Shown here: one piece after another, positions 6,680 through 15,162 of the stretch | Layout: each line of letters opens with the position of its first letter | Numbering within the stretch: position 1 is the first letter of the stretch | Source: RGIG3009 sp045595845 | GTDB lineage: Bacteria; Bacillota; Clostridia; Oscillospirales; Acutalibacteraceae | Direction of reading: 5' to 3' | Length of the DNA stretch: 43,889 nt | Assembly (NCBI GenBank): GCA_045595845.1 | Contig: JAZOBF010000037.1 | Location: 1 to 43,889 of the forward strand | The notes under the pieces: generated by a model | What the model was told of the DNA's origin: nothing | Seen by the model: the letters and a program-made list of their open reading frames with translations, nothing else | Database searches by the model: none | Made by a program: the position numbers and the translations under genes

Positions 6680-8002
6680 TTACTCGAGGAAGCCTTTGTA
6701 ATGACGCATCATCATCTGACTTTCGATCTGTTGCGTGGTTTCCAATGCAACACTCACCACGATCATGAGGGAAGTGCCGCCCAGCGTCAATCCGTAGAAT
6801 CCGCTGAGTTTGCCGAAAACACTCGGGAACAGGGCGATAAAGCCTAAGAACAACGCGCCGATCAAGGTTACTCTGTTCAACACACGCTTGATATAATCCG
6901 AAGTAGGCTTACCCGGACGATAACCGGGAATCGCACCGGAGTTTTTGCGAAGGTTATTCGCCATCTCCAGCGGATTATACTGGATCGTGACATAGAAGAA
7001 AGCAAACGCTATGATCATAACAAAATAAAGGAGTATATACACCCAGCTGTCCTGCTTAAACGCACTTAAGAACCAGTTGTCTTTCCAACTGAAGAACTGT
7101 TGCAGAATGGAGGGCAACGATACGATCGAAACCGCCAAAATGATCGGCATAACACCGGACATGTTGACTTTGATCGGGATGTAAGTGCTCTGGCCGCCAT
7201 ACATCTTACGACCAACCACACGCTTTGCATACTGCACGGGGATGCGGCGTTCGGCATCTCCCATAAACACGATGAAACCAATCATCGCAAGGAAGATGAG
7301 CAACACAACGGGAACCAAAATGATATTCCAAATCGCACCGGAATAGGTGCCCAACTGTGCGATACCCGCTTCGTAGAACCACGCCCACAGCGTGCGAGCG
7401 GCGGACGGGATTCCCGACAAAATACCGGCAAACAGCAAAATCGAAATACCGTTACCGATGCCTTTTTCGTTAATCTGCTCACCTAACCACATAATGAGAG
7501 CGGATCCCGCAGCAAAGCAAAGAATAATAACCACAGCCGCAAACCATTGACCGAAACCTTTGCGAGCTTCGGCAACCAGGACATTGGTGCCGTAGTTGTT
7601 GCGTACCATGAAATAGTACGCTGTGCCGAGCATTAAGCCGAGACCGACCGTGACGAACCGCGTGATCTTACCGATCACCTTGCGACCCGCCTCCCCCTCT
7701 TTCGCCAAGCGCTCCAGCGCGGGGATGGCGACCGTCAACAGCTGAATAATGATGCTGGCGTTGATATACGGCGTGATGGACAGCGCAAAAATACTGGCAT
7801 TTGAGAAGCCACCGCCCGAAATCATGGTCAGATATCCGAACACATTCTCGGTGCTGCTAACGGCTGCTTTCAGTGCTTCAACATCCACAAACGGAACGGT
7901 AATGACCGAACCGATGCGAAAAATCAAAACAATAAACAGCGTGAACAGAAATTTTTTGCGCAGGTCTTGGATCTTCCATGCATTCCGTAAGGTTTGAAAC
8001 AC
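6680..8002 (-). CDS. secY: Protein translocase channel subunit SecY
   Basis: 440 residues with about ten hydrophobic segments, the central channel of the Sec translocon. Characteristic stretches are NAWKIQDLRKKFLFTL at the N-terminus, the plug region SGGGFSNASIFALSITPYINASIIIQLL, and GIGNGISILLFAGI. The cytoplasmic loop FFYVTIQYNPLEMANNLRKN and IPGYRPGKPTSDYI follow. The start is GTG 8002, with GAGGTGAT overlapping the end of rplO one base away, so it is translationally coupled. It should export the lipoproteins, sortase and other surface proteins encoded in this window. Confidence 0.98.
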   Translation of the reverse strand: MFQTLRNAWKIQDLRKKFLFTLFIVLIFRIGSVITVPFVDVEALKAAVSSTENVFGYLTMISGGGFSNASIFALSITPYINASIIIQLLTVAIPALERLAKEGEAGRKVIGKITRFVTVGLGLMLGTAYYFMVRNNYGTNVLVAEARKGFGQWFAAVVIILCFAAGSALIMWLGEQINEKGIGNGISILLFAGILSGIPSAARTLWAWFYEAGIAQLGTYSGAIWNIILVPVVLLIFLAMIGFIVFMGDAERRIPVQYAKRVVGRKMYGGQSTYIPIKVNMSGVMPIILAVSIVSLPSILQQFFSWKDNWFLSAFKQDSWVYILLYFVMIIAFAFFYVTIQYNPLEMANNLRKNSGAIPGYRPGKPTSDYIKRVLNRVTLIGALFLGFIALFPSVFGKLSGFYGLTLGGTSLMIVVSVALETTQQIESQMMMRHYKGFLE

Positions 8003-8003
8003 G

Positions 8004-8444
8004 TCAGATCACCTCAGCCTTTCCACCAGCAGCTTCGATTTTCGCCTTTGCTGCTTCAGAATAGGCCGTTGCCTTGACCGTGAGTTTTTTGGTTAAATTG
8101 CCGTTGGCAAGCACCTTCACACCGTCATAGGTCTTTTTCACCAAACCGGCTTCTTTAAGTGCTGCCGCATCGACAACAGCACCGTCCTCAAACACATTGA
8201 GGGAACCGACATTGATAGTAGCATAAGTGGTTGCAAAAATGTTGACGAAACCTCTTTTCGGTACTCGTCTTTGCAGAGGCATCTGGCCGCCTTCAAAGCC
8301 CAGCTGCATGCCGCGACCGGCACGAGCCTTCTGACCTTTGTGGCCCTTACCGGCAGTTTTACCCTGGCCGGAACCGTGACCTCTGCCGATTCTCTTGACA
8401 TCCCGAACGGAGCCGGGTGCCGGAGAAAGCTCTTGTAGCTTCAT
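8004..8444 (-). CDS. rplO: 50S ribosomal protein L15
   Basis: 146 residues: MKLQELSPAPGSVRDVKRIGRGHGSGQGKTAGKGHKGQ, the Gly/Lys-rich extended N-terminus that threads into 23S rRNA, followed by the globular L15/L18e-like domain. The length matches the family. The RBS AAGGAGGTG precedes ATG. The one-base gap to secY makes it the last ribosomal gene before the translocon block. Confidence 0.98.
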   Translation of the reverse strand: MKLQELSPAPGSVRDVKRIGRGHGSGQGKTAGKGHKGQKARAGRGMQLGFEGGQMPLQRRVPKRGFVNIFATTYATINVGSLNVFEDGAVVDAAALKEAGLVKKTYDGVKVLANGNLTKKLTVKATAYSEAAKAKIEAAGGKAEVI

Positions 8445-8472
8445 GATATTCGCACCTCCTTGATCGTATAGG

Positions 8473-8667
8473 TTAAGCTTCCGTTACCTCGATGAGGTGG
8501 ATGATTTTCGCCACCTTACCTTGAGTAGCTGCGTTGACAGGTTGGCACACGGTGTCGCCGATCTTACGCAGACCCAGGGAATTGGCAGTGGCGATCTGAT
8601 CTTTCTTTGCACCGATCAAGCTGCGAGTGAGCTTGATGGTCAAGCAATCGTTTGCCTTTTTAGCCAT
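8473..8667 (-). CDS. rpmD: 50S ribosomal protein L30
   Basis: 64 residues. The core LTIKLTRSLIGAKKDQIATANSLGLRKIGDTVCQPVNAATQG is the L30 ferredoxin-like fold. It is slightly longer than the ~59-residue B. subtilis form owing to a few extra terminal residues. Its place between rpsE and rplO is canonical, with AGGAGGGCG upstream of ATG. Confidence 0.97.
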   Translation of the reverse strand: MAKKANDCLTIKLTRSLIGAKKDQIATANSLGLRKIGDTVCQPVNAATQGKVAKIIHLIEVTEA

Positions 8668-8683
8668 TTCGTACGCCCTCCTG

Positions 8684-9184
8684 TTATCCTAAAATTTCCT
8701 TGGCAGTCTTGCCGCGGATAGCACCCGCTTCTTCAGCGGTACGCAACTGTGCCAAGCCGTTTATGGCGGCGCTGACAACATTGCAAGGGTTGTTGGAGCG
8801 GAGAGCCTTGGTGCGGATATCCTTGATACCGGCAGCCTCCACCACGGCACGTACTGCGCCGCCGGCGATAACACCGGTACCGGGAGCGGCGGGTTTCATC
8901 AGCACGCGACCGGCGCCGAATTCACCGATAACCTCGTGCGGGATGGTGGTGCCCTTCAGCGAAACCTTAATAAGGTTCTTCTTCGCATCCTCGATACCTT
9001 TGCGGATTGCATCCGGAACTTCACCGGCTTTACCGGTACCGAAGCCCACGGTGCCATTGCCATCGCCCACAACAACCAACGCCGCAAATTTCATAACGCG
9101 GCCACCTTTAACGGTCTTGCTTACGCGGTTGATGGCAACTACGGTTTCTTTGTACTCGTCGTGCATTTCTTCTCTTCTGGCCAA
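8684..9184 (-). CDS. rpsE: 30S ribosomal protein S5
   Basis: 166 residues from TTG 9184, the usual S5 length. The double-stranded-RNA-binding N-domain has INRVSKTVKGGRVMKFAALVVVGDG and VGFGTGKAGEVPDAIRKG. The C-domain has HEVIGEFGAGRVLMKPAAPGTGVIAGGAVRAV. S5 lines the mRNA entry channel. I chose TTG (encoding MARREEMHDEYKET) because AAAGGAGAGG is seven bases upstream. ATG 9166 would give 160 residues but has no proper RBS, and the frame upstream of 9184 overlaps the end of rplR and is not S5-like. Confidence 0.96.
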   Translation of the reverse strand: MARREEMHDEYKETVVAINRVSKTVKGGRVMKFAALVVVGDGNGTVGFGTGKAGEVPDAIRKGIEDAKKNLIKVSLKGTTIPHEVIGEFGAGRVLMKPAAPGTGVIAGGAVRAVVEAAGIKDIRTKALRSNNPCNVVSAAINGLAQLRTAEEAGAIRGKTAKEILG

Positions 9185-9203
9185 AGTACTTCCTCTCCTT
9201 TCC

Positions 9204-9563
9204 TTAGAATTTGAGGCCGCCCTCGCGGGCGCCTTCGGCCAGTTGCGCGACACGGCCGTGATAGATGTAACCGCCTCTGTCGAAAACGACATTCTCGATG
9301 CCTTTTTCCAGAGCGCGCTTTGCGATCAATTCGCCGACCTTGCGGGCAGCTTCCTTGTTACCGCCGGCCATACCGAAATCTTTTTCGTTGCTGGCAGCGG
9401 CGACGAGCGTGACTCCCTTAACATCATCAATGATCTGGGCATAGATGTGATTCAGAGAGCGGAACACGTTCAAGCGGGGACACGCAGCGGTGCCCGAAAT
9501 CTTACCGCGCACGCGAGCGTGACGGTGCAACCGCGCTTGGTTGCTATCTTTTTTGCTGACCAT
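9204..9563 (-). CDS. rplR: 50S ribosomal protein L18
   Basis: 119 residues ending in GRVAQLAEGAREGGLKF, the conserved L18 C-terminus. The body has VFRSLNHIYAQIIDDVKGVTLVAAA. L18 binds 5S rRNA with L5 and anchors it in the central protuberance. It lies between rplF and rpsE, as expected. Confidence 0.97.
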   Translation of the reverse strand: MVSKKDSNQARLHRHARVRGKISGTAACPRLNVFRSLNHIYAQIIDDVKGVTLVAAASNEKDFGMAGGNKEAARKVGELIAKRALEKGIENVVFDRGGYIYHGRVAQLAEGAREGGLKF

Positions 9564-9581
9564 GCGATTTCACTCCTTCTC

Positions 9582-10130
9582 TTACTTCTTGCCCTTGGCA
9601 CCGGTCTTACCTTCCTTGCGGCGGATATACTCGGTGGCGTATTTGATGCCTTTGCCTTTATACGGCTCCGGCGGGCGCTTCTCGCGGACTTCGGCAGCGA
9701 ACTGACCAACCAGTTGCTTGTCGGGACCGCTGATGATGATTTTATTCGGGCCGGGAACATCAATGGTGATGCCCTCGATTTCGCTCATAATAACCTGATG
9801 GCTGTAGCCAAGGTTCATGACCAGATCTTTGCCTTGCTTCGCAACACGGTAGCCGACGCCGTTAACCTCAAGCTCCTTGGAAAAGCCCTTGGCAACGCCT
9901 TCGACCATGTTGTTGATGAGCGTGCGGGTCAGACCGTGCAAAGAACGGTTTTCTTTCTCGTCGTTGGGACGAGTAACCGTGATCTCCGTGCCTTCGATCG
10001 CGACCGTCATATTCGGGTGGATCTTCTGGGTCAGGGTGCCTTTCGGGCCCTTTGCCGTTACCACGCCGTCCGCAAAAGTGACTTGCACATCAGCGGGAAT
10101 GGTAATGGGTTTGCGTCCAATTCTCGACAT
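9582..10130 (-). CDS. rplF: 50S ribosomal protein L6
   Basis: 182 residues from ATG 10130: MSRIGRKPITIPADVQVTF, followed by two tandem alpha/beta domains. The conserved C-terminal GPDKQLVGQFAAEVREKRPPEPYKGKGI is present, and the tail is Lys-rich. L6 lies at the factor-binding region near the sarcin-ricin loop. AAGGGGGAG precedes ATG 10130. The open frame continues 16 codons upstream, but that extension overlaps rpsH and is not L6 sequence. Confidence 0.97.
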   Translation of the reverse strand: MSRIGRKPITIPADVQVTFADGVVTAKGPKGTLTQKIHPNMTVAIEGTEITVTRPNDEKENRSLHGLTRTLINNMVEGVAKGFSKELEVNGVGYRVAKQGKDLVMNLGYSHQVIMSEIEGITIDVPGPNKIIISGPDKQLVGQFAAEVREKRPPEPYKGKGIKYATEYIRRKEGKTGAKGKK

Positions 10131-10143
10131 GTTCTTCTCCCCC

Positions 10144-10545
10144 TTACCACACAAAGGCGAGGACTTCGCCGCCGACATTTTCTTTGCGTGCTTTCTTATC
10201 GGTCATAACACCCTTAGATGTAGACACGATGGCGGTGCCGATGCCTTTCATAACCTTCGGCATATCCTCACTGCTGGAATAGATGCGCAAACCGGGCTTG
10301 GATACGCGGCGCAGACCCATCAGAACCGGCTTCTTGGAAGGGCCCTGATATTTCAGCGTCACACGGATAACGCCCTGCTTGCCATCTTCAATGACTTGAT
10401 AGTTTTTGACATATCCCTCGTCAACAAGAATCTGGGCAATAGCCTTCTTCATGTTGGAAGCGGGAATATCCACCGTGTCATGCTTTGCGGAACTCGCGTT
10501 GCGAATTCTGGTCAGCATATCGGCAATTGTATCGGTGATTTGCAT
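10144..10545 (-). CDS. rpsH: 30S ribosomal protein S8
   Basis: 133 residues starting MQITDTIADMLTRIRNASSAK, with conserved C-terminal segments KPGLRIYSS, GIGTAIVSTSKGVMTDKKAR and GGEVLAFVW. S8 binds the central domain of 16S rRNA and, in E. coli, represses the spc operon; I have not identified a corresponding operator here. It sits 29 bp after rpsN. Confidence 0.98.
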   Translation of the reverse strand: MQITDTIADMLTRIRNASSAKHDTVDIPASNMKKAIAQILVDEGYVKNYQVIEDGKQGVIRVTLKYQGPSKKPVLMGLRRVSKPGLRIYSSSEDMPKVMKGIGTAIVSTSKGVMTDKKARKENVGGEVLAFVW

Positions 10546-10574
10546 ATACCGTCAACCTCCTTTTTAGCTATTGC

Positions 10575-10760
10575 TTACCAACTGGCCTTCTTCACGCCCG
10601 GAATCTGGCCCTTGTAAGCCAGTTCTCTGAAGCAGATACGGCAAACGCCGTACTTGCGCAGATAAGCGTGGGGACGACCGCAGATTTTGCAGCGATTGTA
10701 CGCCTGAGTGGAAAACTTAGGCGCTTTCTGCTGCTTAATTTTCATAGAAGTCTTTGCCAT
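10575..10760 (-). CDS. rpsN: 30S ribosomal protein S14, type Z
   Basis: 61 residues, the short zinc form of S14 (rpsZ-like). Cys24, Cys27, Cys40 and Cys43 form two CxxC pairs in NRCKICGRPHAYLRKYGVCRIC. The conserved C-terminus is FRELAYKGQIPGVKKASW. The protein binds the head of the 30S subunit. The zinc-independent paralogue induced under zinc starvation in some Firmicutes is not in this window. Confidence 0.98.
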   Translation of the reverse strand: MAKTSMKIKQQKAPKFSTQAYNRCKICGRPHAYLRKYGVCRICFRELAYKGQIPGVKKASW

Positions 10761-10773
10761 TCGTTTTCCCTCC

Positions 10774-11313
10774 TTACTTCGCGAACGGAGCGCCCATCAG
10801 TGTGAGCAGCTCACGCGCTTCTTCATCGGTTTTTGCGGTGGTAACAAAACAGACATCCATACCGCGGACCTTGTCGATCTTGTCGTACTGGATCTCGGGG
10901 AAGATAAGCTGTTCTTTGATACCCATGCTGTAGTTGCCGCGTCCGTCAAAGGAGTTGGCATTGATGCCGCGGAAGTCACGAACACGGGGCAGAGCCACAT
11001 TAAACAGACGATCCAGGAACTCATACATACGCTCACCGCGCAGCGTTACCTTTACGCCAATGTTCATGCCTTCACGCAGTTTGAAGTTAGCGACCGACTT
11101 TTTCGCCTTGCAGACAATCGGTTTTTGACCGGTGATAGCTGCCAGATCGATGTTGATGGCATCGATGACTTTCGCATTATCGCGAGCTTCACCGCAACCA
11201 ACATTGATAACGATCTTGTCCAGCTTCGGGATCTGCATGACACTCTTGTAGCCGAATTTCTTCATCAGCGCGGGAGCGACATCTTTTTTGTAATACTCTT
11301 TTAATCTAGCCAT
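10774..11313 (-). CDS. rplE: 50S ribosomal protein L5
   Basis: 179 residues from ATG 11313: MARLKEYYKKDVAPALMKKFGY, then the conserved KIVINVGCGEARDN and GVKVTLRGERMYEFLDRL. The FDGRGNYSMGIKEQLIFPEI motif and the C-terminal TAKTDEEARELLTLMGAPF follow. L5 binds 5S rRNA and contacts P-site tRNA. GAGGAGGGA lies before ATG 11313; the open frame extends 15 codons further but overlaps the end of rplX without L5 similarity. Confidence 0.98.
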   Translation of the reverse strand: MARLKEYYKKDVAPALMKKFGYKSVMQIPKLDKIVINVGCGEARDNAKVIDAINIDLAAITGQKPIVCKAKKSVANFKLREGMNIGVKVTLRGERMYEFLDRLFNVALPRVRDFRGINANSFDGRGNYSMGIKEQLIFPEIQYDKIDKVRGMDVCFVTTAKTDEEARELLTLMGAPFAK

Positions 11314-11330
11314 TACGTATGTCCCTCCTC

Positions 11331-11663
11331 TTACAATGTCTCGCCGCATTTGCTGCAAACGCGGACCGAGCGATTCTTGCCGTTATCATCGGCAAACTTT
11401 TTATAAGCTACGCGCACTGCCTTTTTGCAAGCGGGGCAGACAACCTGCACCTTGCTGGCGTACAACGCACCTTCAGCCTCAACGATGCCGCCGGCATCGC
11501 CCATTTTGCGAGGCTTAACATGCTTTTTGACCATGTTCAGGCCTTCCACGATGACCTTGCCTTCTTTCGGGCTGACCTCTAAGACCTTGCCCTTTTTGCC
11601 CTTGTCATCGCCGCTGATAACGAGGACGGTATCGTCCTTTTTCACATGAAGTTTGTTACTCAA
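11331..11663 (-). CDS. rplX: 50S ribosomal protein L24 with zinc-ribbon C-terminus
   Basis: 110 residues from TTG 11663. The KOW motif is in VKKDDTVLVISGDDKGKKGKVLEV. The C-terminus has Cys76-x2-Cys79 and Cys103-x2-Cys106 (VVCPACKKA and VRVCSKCGETL), a zinc-ribbon form seen in some bacterial L24. L24 is an early assembly protein near the tunnel exit. The in-frame GTG at 11672 directly abuts the AGGAGG (11673-11678) and cannot use it, whereas TTG 11663 is nine bases away, so I prefer TTG. Confidence 0.95.
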   Translation of the reverse strand: MSNKLHVKKDDTVLVISGDDKGKKGKVLEVSPKEGKVIVEGLNMVKKHVKPRKMGDAGGIVEAEGALYASKVQVVCPACKKAVRVAYKKFADDNGKNRSVRVCSKCGETL

Positions 11664-11678
11664 TTTCGGCACCTCCTC

Positions 11679-12047
11679 TTACAGCACTTCGGGAGCGAGA
11701 CTTAAGATCTTGAGATACTCTTTTTCTCTCAACTCTCTCGCTACCGGCCCAAAGATACGGGTACCTCTGGGGTTTTTGTCATCACGAATGATGACGGCTG
11801 CGTTCTCGTCGAAACGGATGTATGTGCCATCCTCACGACGAACGCCTTTCACTGTACGAACGATGACGGCCTTGACCACATCGCCCTTTTTCACAACGCC
11901 GCCGGGTGTCGCTTTCTTAACAGAAGCAACCACAACGTCGCCGATATTTGCATACCTCCGGCCGGAACCACCGAGAACGCGAATGCACATAAGCTCCTTC
12001 GCACCGGTGTTGTCGGCAACTTTGAGGTAGGTCTGCTGTTGTACCAC
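11679..12047 (-). CDS. rplN: 50S ribosomal protein L14
   Basis: 122 residues, the exact family length: VQQQTYLKVADNTGAKELMCIRVLGGSGRRYA at the start and ARELREKEYLKILSLAPEVL at the end. L14 forms intersubunit bridges and interacts with ribosome silencing factor. The start is GTG 12047, eight bases after GGAGG. Confidence 0.98.
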   Translation of the reverse strand: MVQQQTYLKVADNTGAKELMCIRVLGGSGRRYANIGDVVVASVKKATPGGVVKKGDVVKAVIVRTVKGVRREDGTYIRFDENAAVIIRDDKNPRGTRIFGPVARELREKEYLKILSLAPEVL

Positions 12048-12076
12048 AGTGTGTTCCTCCTTTCAGATTGACCGAC

Positions 12077-12334
12077 TTATTTCGCCTTTTCGATGATATG
12101 GTCGAGGCGCCAATGCTTATCCTTGGACAGCGGGCGAGTCTCCATGACCATAACGCGGTCGCCTACGCGGCACTCGTTGTTCTCATCGTGGGCTTTCAGC
12201 TTCACGGTATGTTTCACGATTTTCTTGTAAAGCGGATGACGGACGTTGTCCTCGACGGCGACCACGATGGTCTTATCCATTTTGTCGCTGACGACGAGTC
12301 CGGTCCGAGTTTTTCTAAGATTCCGTTCGCTCAC
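12077..12334 (-). CDS. rpsQ: 30S ribosomal protein S17
   Basis: 85 residues, an OB-fold protein: RKTRTGLVVSDKMDKTIVVAVEDNVRHPLYKKIVKHTVKLKAHDENNECRVGDRVMVMETRPLSKDKHWRL. It binds helices 7 and 11 of 16S rRNA. The start is GTG 12334 after GGAGGAAACATT. The position between rpmC and rplN is canonical. Confidence 0.98.
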   Translation of the reverse strand: MSERNLRKTRTGLVVSDKMDKTIVVAVEDNVRHPLYKKIVKHTVKLKAHDENNECRVGDRVMVMETRPLSKDKHWRLDHIIEKAK

Positions 12335-12351
12335 AATGTTTCCTCCTTCCG

Positions 12352-12567
12352 TTACGCTTCTGCGCCGTTCTTAAGTTCGTTCTCGCGGATGATCGTTTTG
12401 ACGACCGCGATCTCTTTCTTAACGGCTTTCAGACGCATCGGATTCTCCAACTGGTTGATAGCATGTTGGAATCTCAGGTTGAACAGTTCCTCTTTGAGGT
12501 CCGCAAGCTTCTTTTCCAACTCGGTTTCATTCAGTTCTCTGATTTTCTGGATCTCAGTGGACTTCAT
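12352..12567 (-). CDS. rpmC: 50S ribosomal protein L29
   Basis: 71 residues, a small helical hairpin: MKSTEIQKIRELNETELEKKLADLKEELFNLRFQHAINQLENPMRLKAVKKEIAVVKTIIRE. L29 sits at the exit tunnel near the SRP and trigger factor docking sites. Its ATG overlaps the rplP stop by 4 bp (ATGA), indicating translational coupling. Confidence 0.97.
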   Translation of the reverse strand: MKSTEIQKIRELNETELEKKLADLKEELFNLRFQHAINQLENPMRLKAVKKEIAVVKTIIRENELKNGAEA

Positions 12568-12992
12568 TCCTGCTCACCATCCGTTTCTTCCTTGCAAACG
12601 AATTTGCATTTGATGGGCAGCTTGTTGGCTGCGAGTCTCATAGCTTCTCTGGCGGTCTCTTCCGGAACGCCGGCGATCTCGAACATCACGCGGCCGGGTT
12701 TCACCACGGCTACCCAGTATTCGGGAGAACCTTTACCGGAACCCATTCGAGTTTCAGCAGGTTTCTCGGTTACCGGCTTGTCAGGGAAGATTTTGATCCA
12801 CACCTGACCGCCACGCTTGATGTAACGGGTCATAGCGATACGGGCGGCCTCAATCTGATTGGATTTGATCCAAGCAGGCTCTAACGCCACCAGACCGAAA
12901 TCACCGTAGGTGACTTTGTTGCCGCGAAGGGCCTTACCGGTAAGGCGGCCTCTTTGAACGCGACGGAATTTTACTCTTTTTGGTAACAGCAT
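12564..12992 (-). CDS. rplP: 50S ribosomal protein L16
   Basis: 142 residues: MLLPKRVKFRRVQRGRLTGKA, then the conserved TRYIKRGGQVWIKIFPDKPVTEKPAETRMGSGKGSPEYWVAVVKPG. L16 helps position A-site tRNA. Its start overlaps the rpsC stop by one base (TAATG), and its stop overlaps the rpmC start. Confidence 0.98.
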   Translation of the reverse strand: MLLPKRVKFRRVQRGRLTGKALRGNKVTYGDFGLVALEPAWIKSNQIEAARIAMTRYIKRGGQVWIKIFPDKPVTEKPAETRMGSGKGSPEYWVAVVKPGRVMFEIAGVPEETAREAMRLAANKLPIKCKFVCKEETDGEQE

Positions 12993-13657
12993 TACTTGCG
13001 GCCTCCTTCCCGACGGGGCTTCGCAGCACCGGCAAGAACCTCACCGCGATACAGCCACACCTTAACGCCGATACGGCCGTAGGTGGTGCTCGCCTCTGCG
13101 AAACCATAGTCGATATCCGCACGCAGCGTCTGCAGCGGAATGGTACCCTCATGGTACTGTTCGGTACGCGCAATTTCCGCACCGTTCAAACGACCGGAAA
13201 CCTGCGTTTTAATACCTCTTGCGCCGGCCTTCATGGCACGACCGATGCACTGCTTCATCGCACGGCGGAAAGCAATGCGCTTCTCTAACTGCTGAGCAAT
13301 GTTTTCGGCAACCAGCTGCGCATTGGTATCGGGATTTTTGATCTCTACAATGTTGAGCAGGGTGGTTTTGCCGAGCATCTTCTCACAGGACAGGCGGAGC
13401 TTCTCAATTTCAGCGCCACCCTTACCGATCACCAGACCGGGTTTTGCACAATGAATGTTCACGCGCACGCGAGTTGCATCGCGCTCGATCTCGACTTTCG
13501 AGATACCGGCAGCATACAGCGTCTTCTTCAGATACTCGCGCAGTTTGTAATCGGAAACGATCGTATCACCGATCAGATTCTTTTTAACAAACCAACGGGA
13601 ATCCCAATCTTTGATGACACCGACGCGCAGGCCGTGGGGATTAACTTTCTGTCCCAT
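12992..13657 (-). CDS. rpsC: 30S ribosomal protein S3
   Basis: 221 residues. MGQKVNPHGLRVGVIKDWDSRW is the canonical start. A type II KH domain contains KPGLVIGKGGAEIEKLR (about 70-90). The C-terminal domain includes GRLNGAEIARTEQYHEGTIPLQTLRADIDYG. S3 forms the mRNA entry pore and has helicase-assisting residues. The length matches Firmicutes S3. Confidence 0.98.
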   Translation of the reverse strand: MGQKVNPHGLRVGVIKDWDSRWFVKKNLIGDTIVSDYKLREYLKKTLYAAGISKVEIERDATRVRVNIHCAKPGLVIGKGGAEIEKLRLSCEKMLGKTTLLNIVEIKNPDTNAQLVAENIAQQLEKRIAFRRAMKQCIGRAMKAGARGIKTQVSGRLNGAEIARTEQYHEGTIPLQTLRADIDYGFAEASTTYGRIGVKVWLYRGEVLAGAAKPRREGGRK

Positions 13658-13675
13658 AATCGTCCTCCTCCTCGC

Positions 13676-14011
13676 TTATTCCTTTTCCGCAAGCACAACG
13701 GTGATGTGCGAAGTCCGCTTCTCGATGCGGAACGCACGACCCTGTGCTCTCGGACGGACGCGCTTAAGAATGGGGCCGGGGCATACAAAGCATTCAGATA
13801 CAACCAAATTCTGGCGGTCCATGTTGTAGTTGTTTTCGGCGTTGGCCAGCGCGGATTTGAGAACCTTATAAACAGGCTCACCGGCGGCCTTGGAAATGTT
13901 TTTGGTAATCGCAAGTGCGACATCAACCGGTTTATTGCGGATGAGGTCGAGAACGATTTTCACTTTGCGAGGGGACATACGGACATAGGTAACTTGTGCC
14001 CTTGCTTCCAT
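13676..14011 (-). CDS. rplV: 50S ribosomal protein L22
   Basis: 111 residues: MEARAQVTYVRMSPRKVKIVLDLIRNK, and the C-terminal beta-hairpin region CPGPILKRVRPRAQGRAFRIEKRTSHITVVLAE that reaches into the exit tunnel. Changes in this loop confer macrolide resistance in other species; the sequence here looks ordinary. Confidence 0.98.
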   Translation of the reverse strand: MEARAQVTYVRMSPRKVKIVLDLIRNKPVDVALAITKNISKAAGEPVYKVLKSALANAENNYNMDRQNLVVSECFVCPGPILKRVRPRAQGRAFRIEKRTSHITVVLAEKE

Positions 14012-14034
14012 AGCGTTTCTCTCCTTTCAACCGC

Positions 14035-14307
14035 TTACTTCGTTGTTTTCGATCCGACGTGACCGCGGAACGTACGAGTGGGGGCAAACTCGCCCAGTTT
14101 GTGACCGACCATATCCTCGGTGACATACACCGGAACATGTTTCCGACCGTCATGCACCGCGATGGTGTGACCGACGAAATCCGGGAAAATCGTGGAGGAA
14201 CGGCTCCAGGTTTTTAAAATGCGCTTTTCACCGGCGGCATTCATTTCTTGAATCCTTTTCAACAGAACAGGCTGTACGAAAGGACCCTTCTTTACGCTTC
14301 TACCCAT
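14035..14307 (-). CDS. rpsS: 30S ribosomal protein S19
   Basis: 90 residues: MGRSVKKGPFVQPVLLKRIQEM, then TWSRSSTIFPDFVGHTIAVHDGRKHVPVYVTEDMVGHKLGEFAPTRTFRGH. S19 sits in the head of the 30S subunit and bridges to the large subunit. The length fits the family. Confidence 0.98.
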   Translation of the reverse strand: MGRSVKKGPFVQPVLLKRIQEMNAAGEKRILKTWSRSSTIFPDFVGHTIAVHDGRKHVPVYVTEDMVGHKLGEFAPTRTFRGHVGSKTTK

Positions 14308-14328
14308 AAATGATGAATCTCCTTTCGC

Positions 14329-15162
14329 TTACTTGCCGTTGCGGCGCTTCACGATAAACTTATCGGAGGCCTTGTGATGCTTACGAGTCTTGTAACCCAG
14401 AGCCGGTTTACCCCAAGGAGTGACCGGGCCGGGACGACCGATGGGCGACTTACCTTCACCACCACCGTGGGGGTGATCGCAGGGGTTCATGACCGAACCG
14501 CGAACAGTCGGGCGCCAACCCATGTGACGCTTACGACCGGCTTTACCGATCTTGACGTTCTCGTGCTCAATGTTACCCACCTGACCGACGGTAGCCATGC
14601 AGTTCAGCGGGATGTTGCGCATCTCACCGGAAGGCAGGCGAACCATCGCCATGTTGTTTTCTTTACCAACCAACTGAGCCATCACACCGGCAGCGCGAGC
14701 GAGCTGAGCGCCCTTGCCGGGATACAACTCGACGTTGTGGATAAAGGTACCGGTGGGGATGTTTGCCATCGGCAGTGCGTTACCGGGTTTAATATCCGCT
14801 TCCGTACCGGCCGAAATGACATCGCCAACCGACAGGCCTTGCGGAGCAACAATGTAACGTTTCTCGCCGTCTTCGTACTGAACGAGCGCGATGTTCGCAC
14901 TGCGGTTCGGATCGTATTCCAGTGTCAACACGGTGGCGTTCATATCCAACTTGTTGCGCTTGAAATCGATGATACGGTACTTACGGCGGTTTCCGCCGCC
15001 GCGATGACGGACGGTGATGCGGCCGTAACTGTTACGACCGGCTTTCTTTTCCAGAGGAGCCAACAGGCTCTTTTCCGGCGCTACCTTAGACAGTGCGCTG
15101 TAATCCAAAACGGACATTCCGCGCCGTCCGGGAGTCGTCGGTTTATAAAACTTTGTAGGCAT
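14329..15162 (-). CDS. rplB: 50S ribosomal protein L2
   Basis: 277 residues. Conserved segments are GRNSYGRITVRHRGGGNRRKYRIIDFKR, EYDPNRSANIALVQYEDGEKRYI and the catalytic-centre stretch RGSVMNPCDHPHGGGEGKSPIGRPGPVTPWGKP, which carries the essential His of L2. L2 is needed for subunit association and peptidyl transfer. It is preceded by an unusually long 108-bp gap after rplW. Confidence 0.98.
   Translation of the reverse strand: MPTKFYKPTTPGRRGMSVLDYSALSKVAPEKSLLAPLEKKAGRNSYGRITVRHRGGGNRRKYRIIDFKRNKLDMNATVLTLEYDPNRSANIALVQYEDGEKRYIVAPQGLSVGDVISAGTEADIKPGNALPMANIPTGTFIHNVELYPGKGAQLARAAGVMAQLVGKENNMAMVRLPSGEMRNIPLNCMATVGQVGNIEHENVKIGKAGRKRHMGWRPTVRGSVMNPCDHPHGGGEGKSPIGRPGPVTPWGKPALGYKTRKHHKASDKFIVKRRNGK

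Noticed and set aside
9185..9292. N-terminal extension of rpsE
   Set aside because: It overlaps rplR, and S5 of normal length begins at TTG 9184 with a good RBS.
8700..10208. Long plus-strand open frame of about 500 codons
   Set aside because: It is antisense to rpsE, rplR and rplF, all unambiguous, and shows no recognisable domain; it is a by-product of codon bias on the opposite strand.
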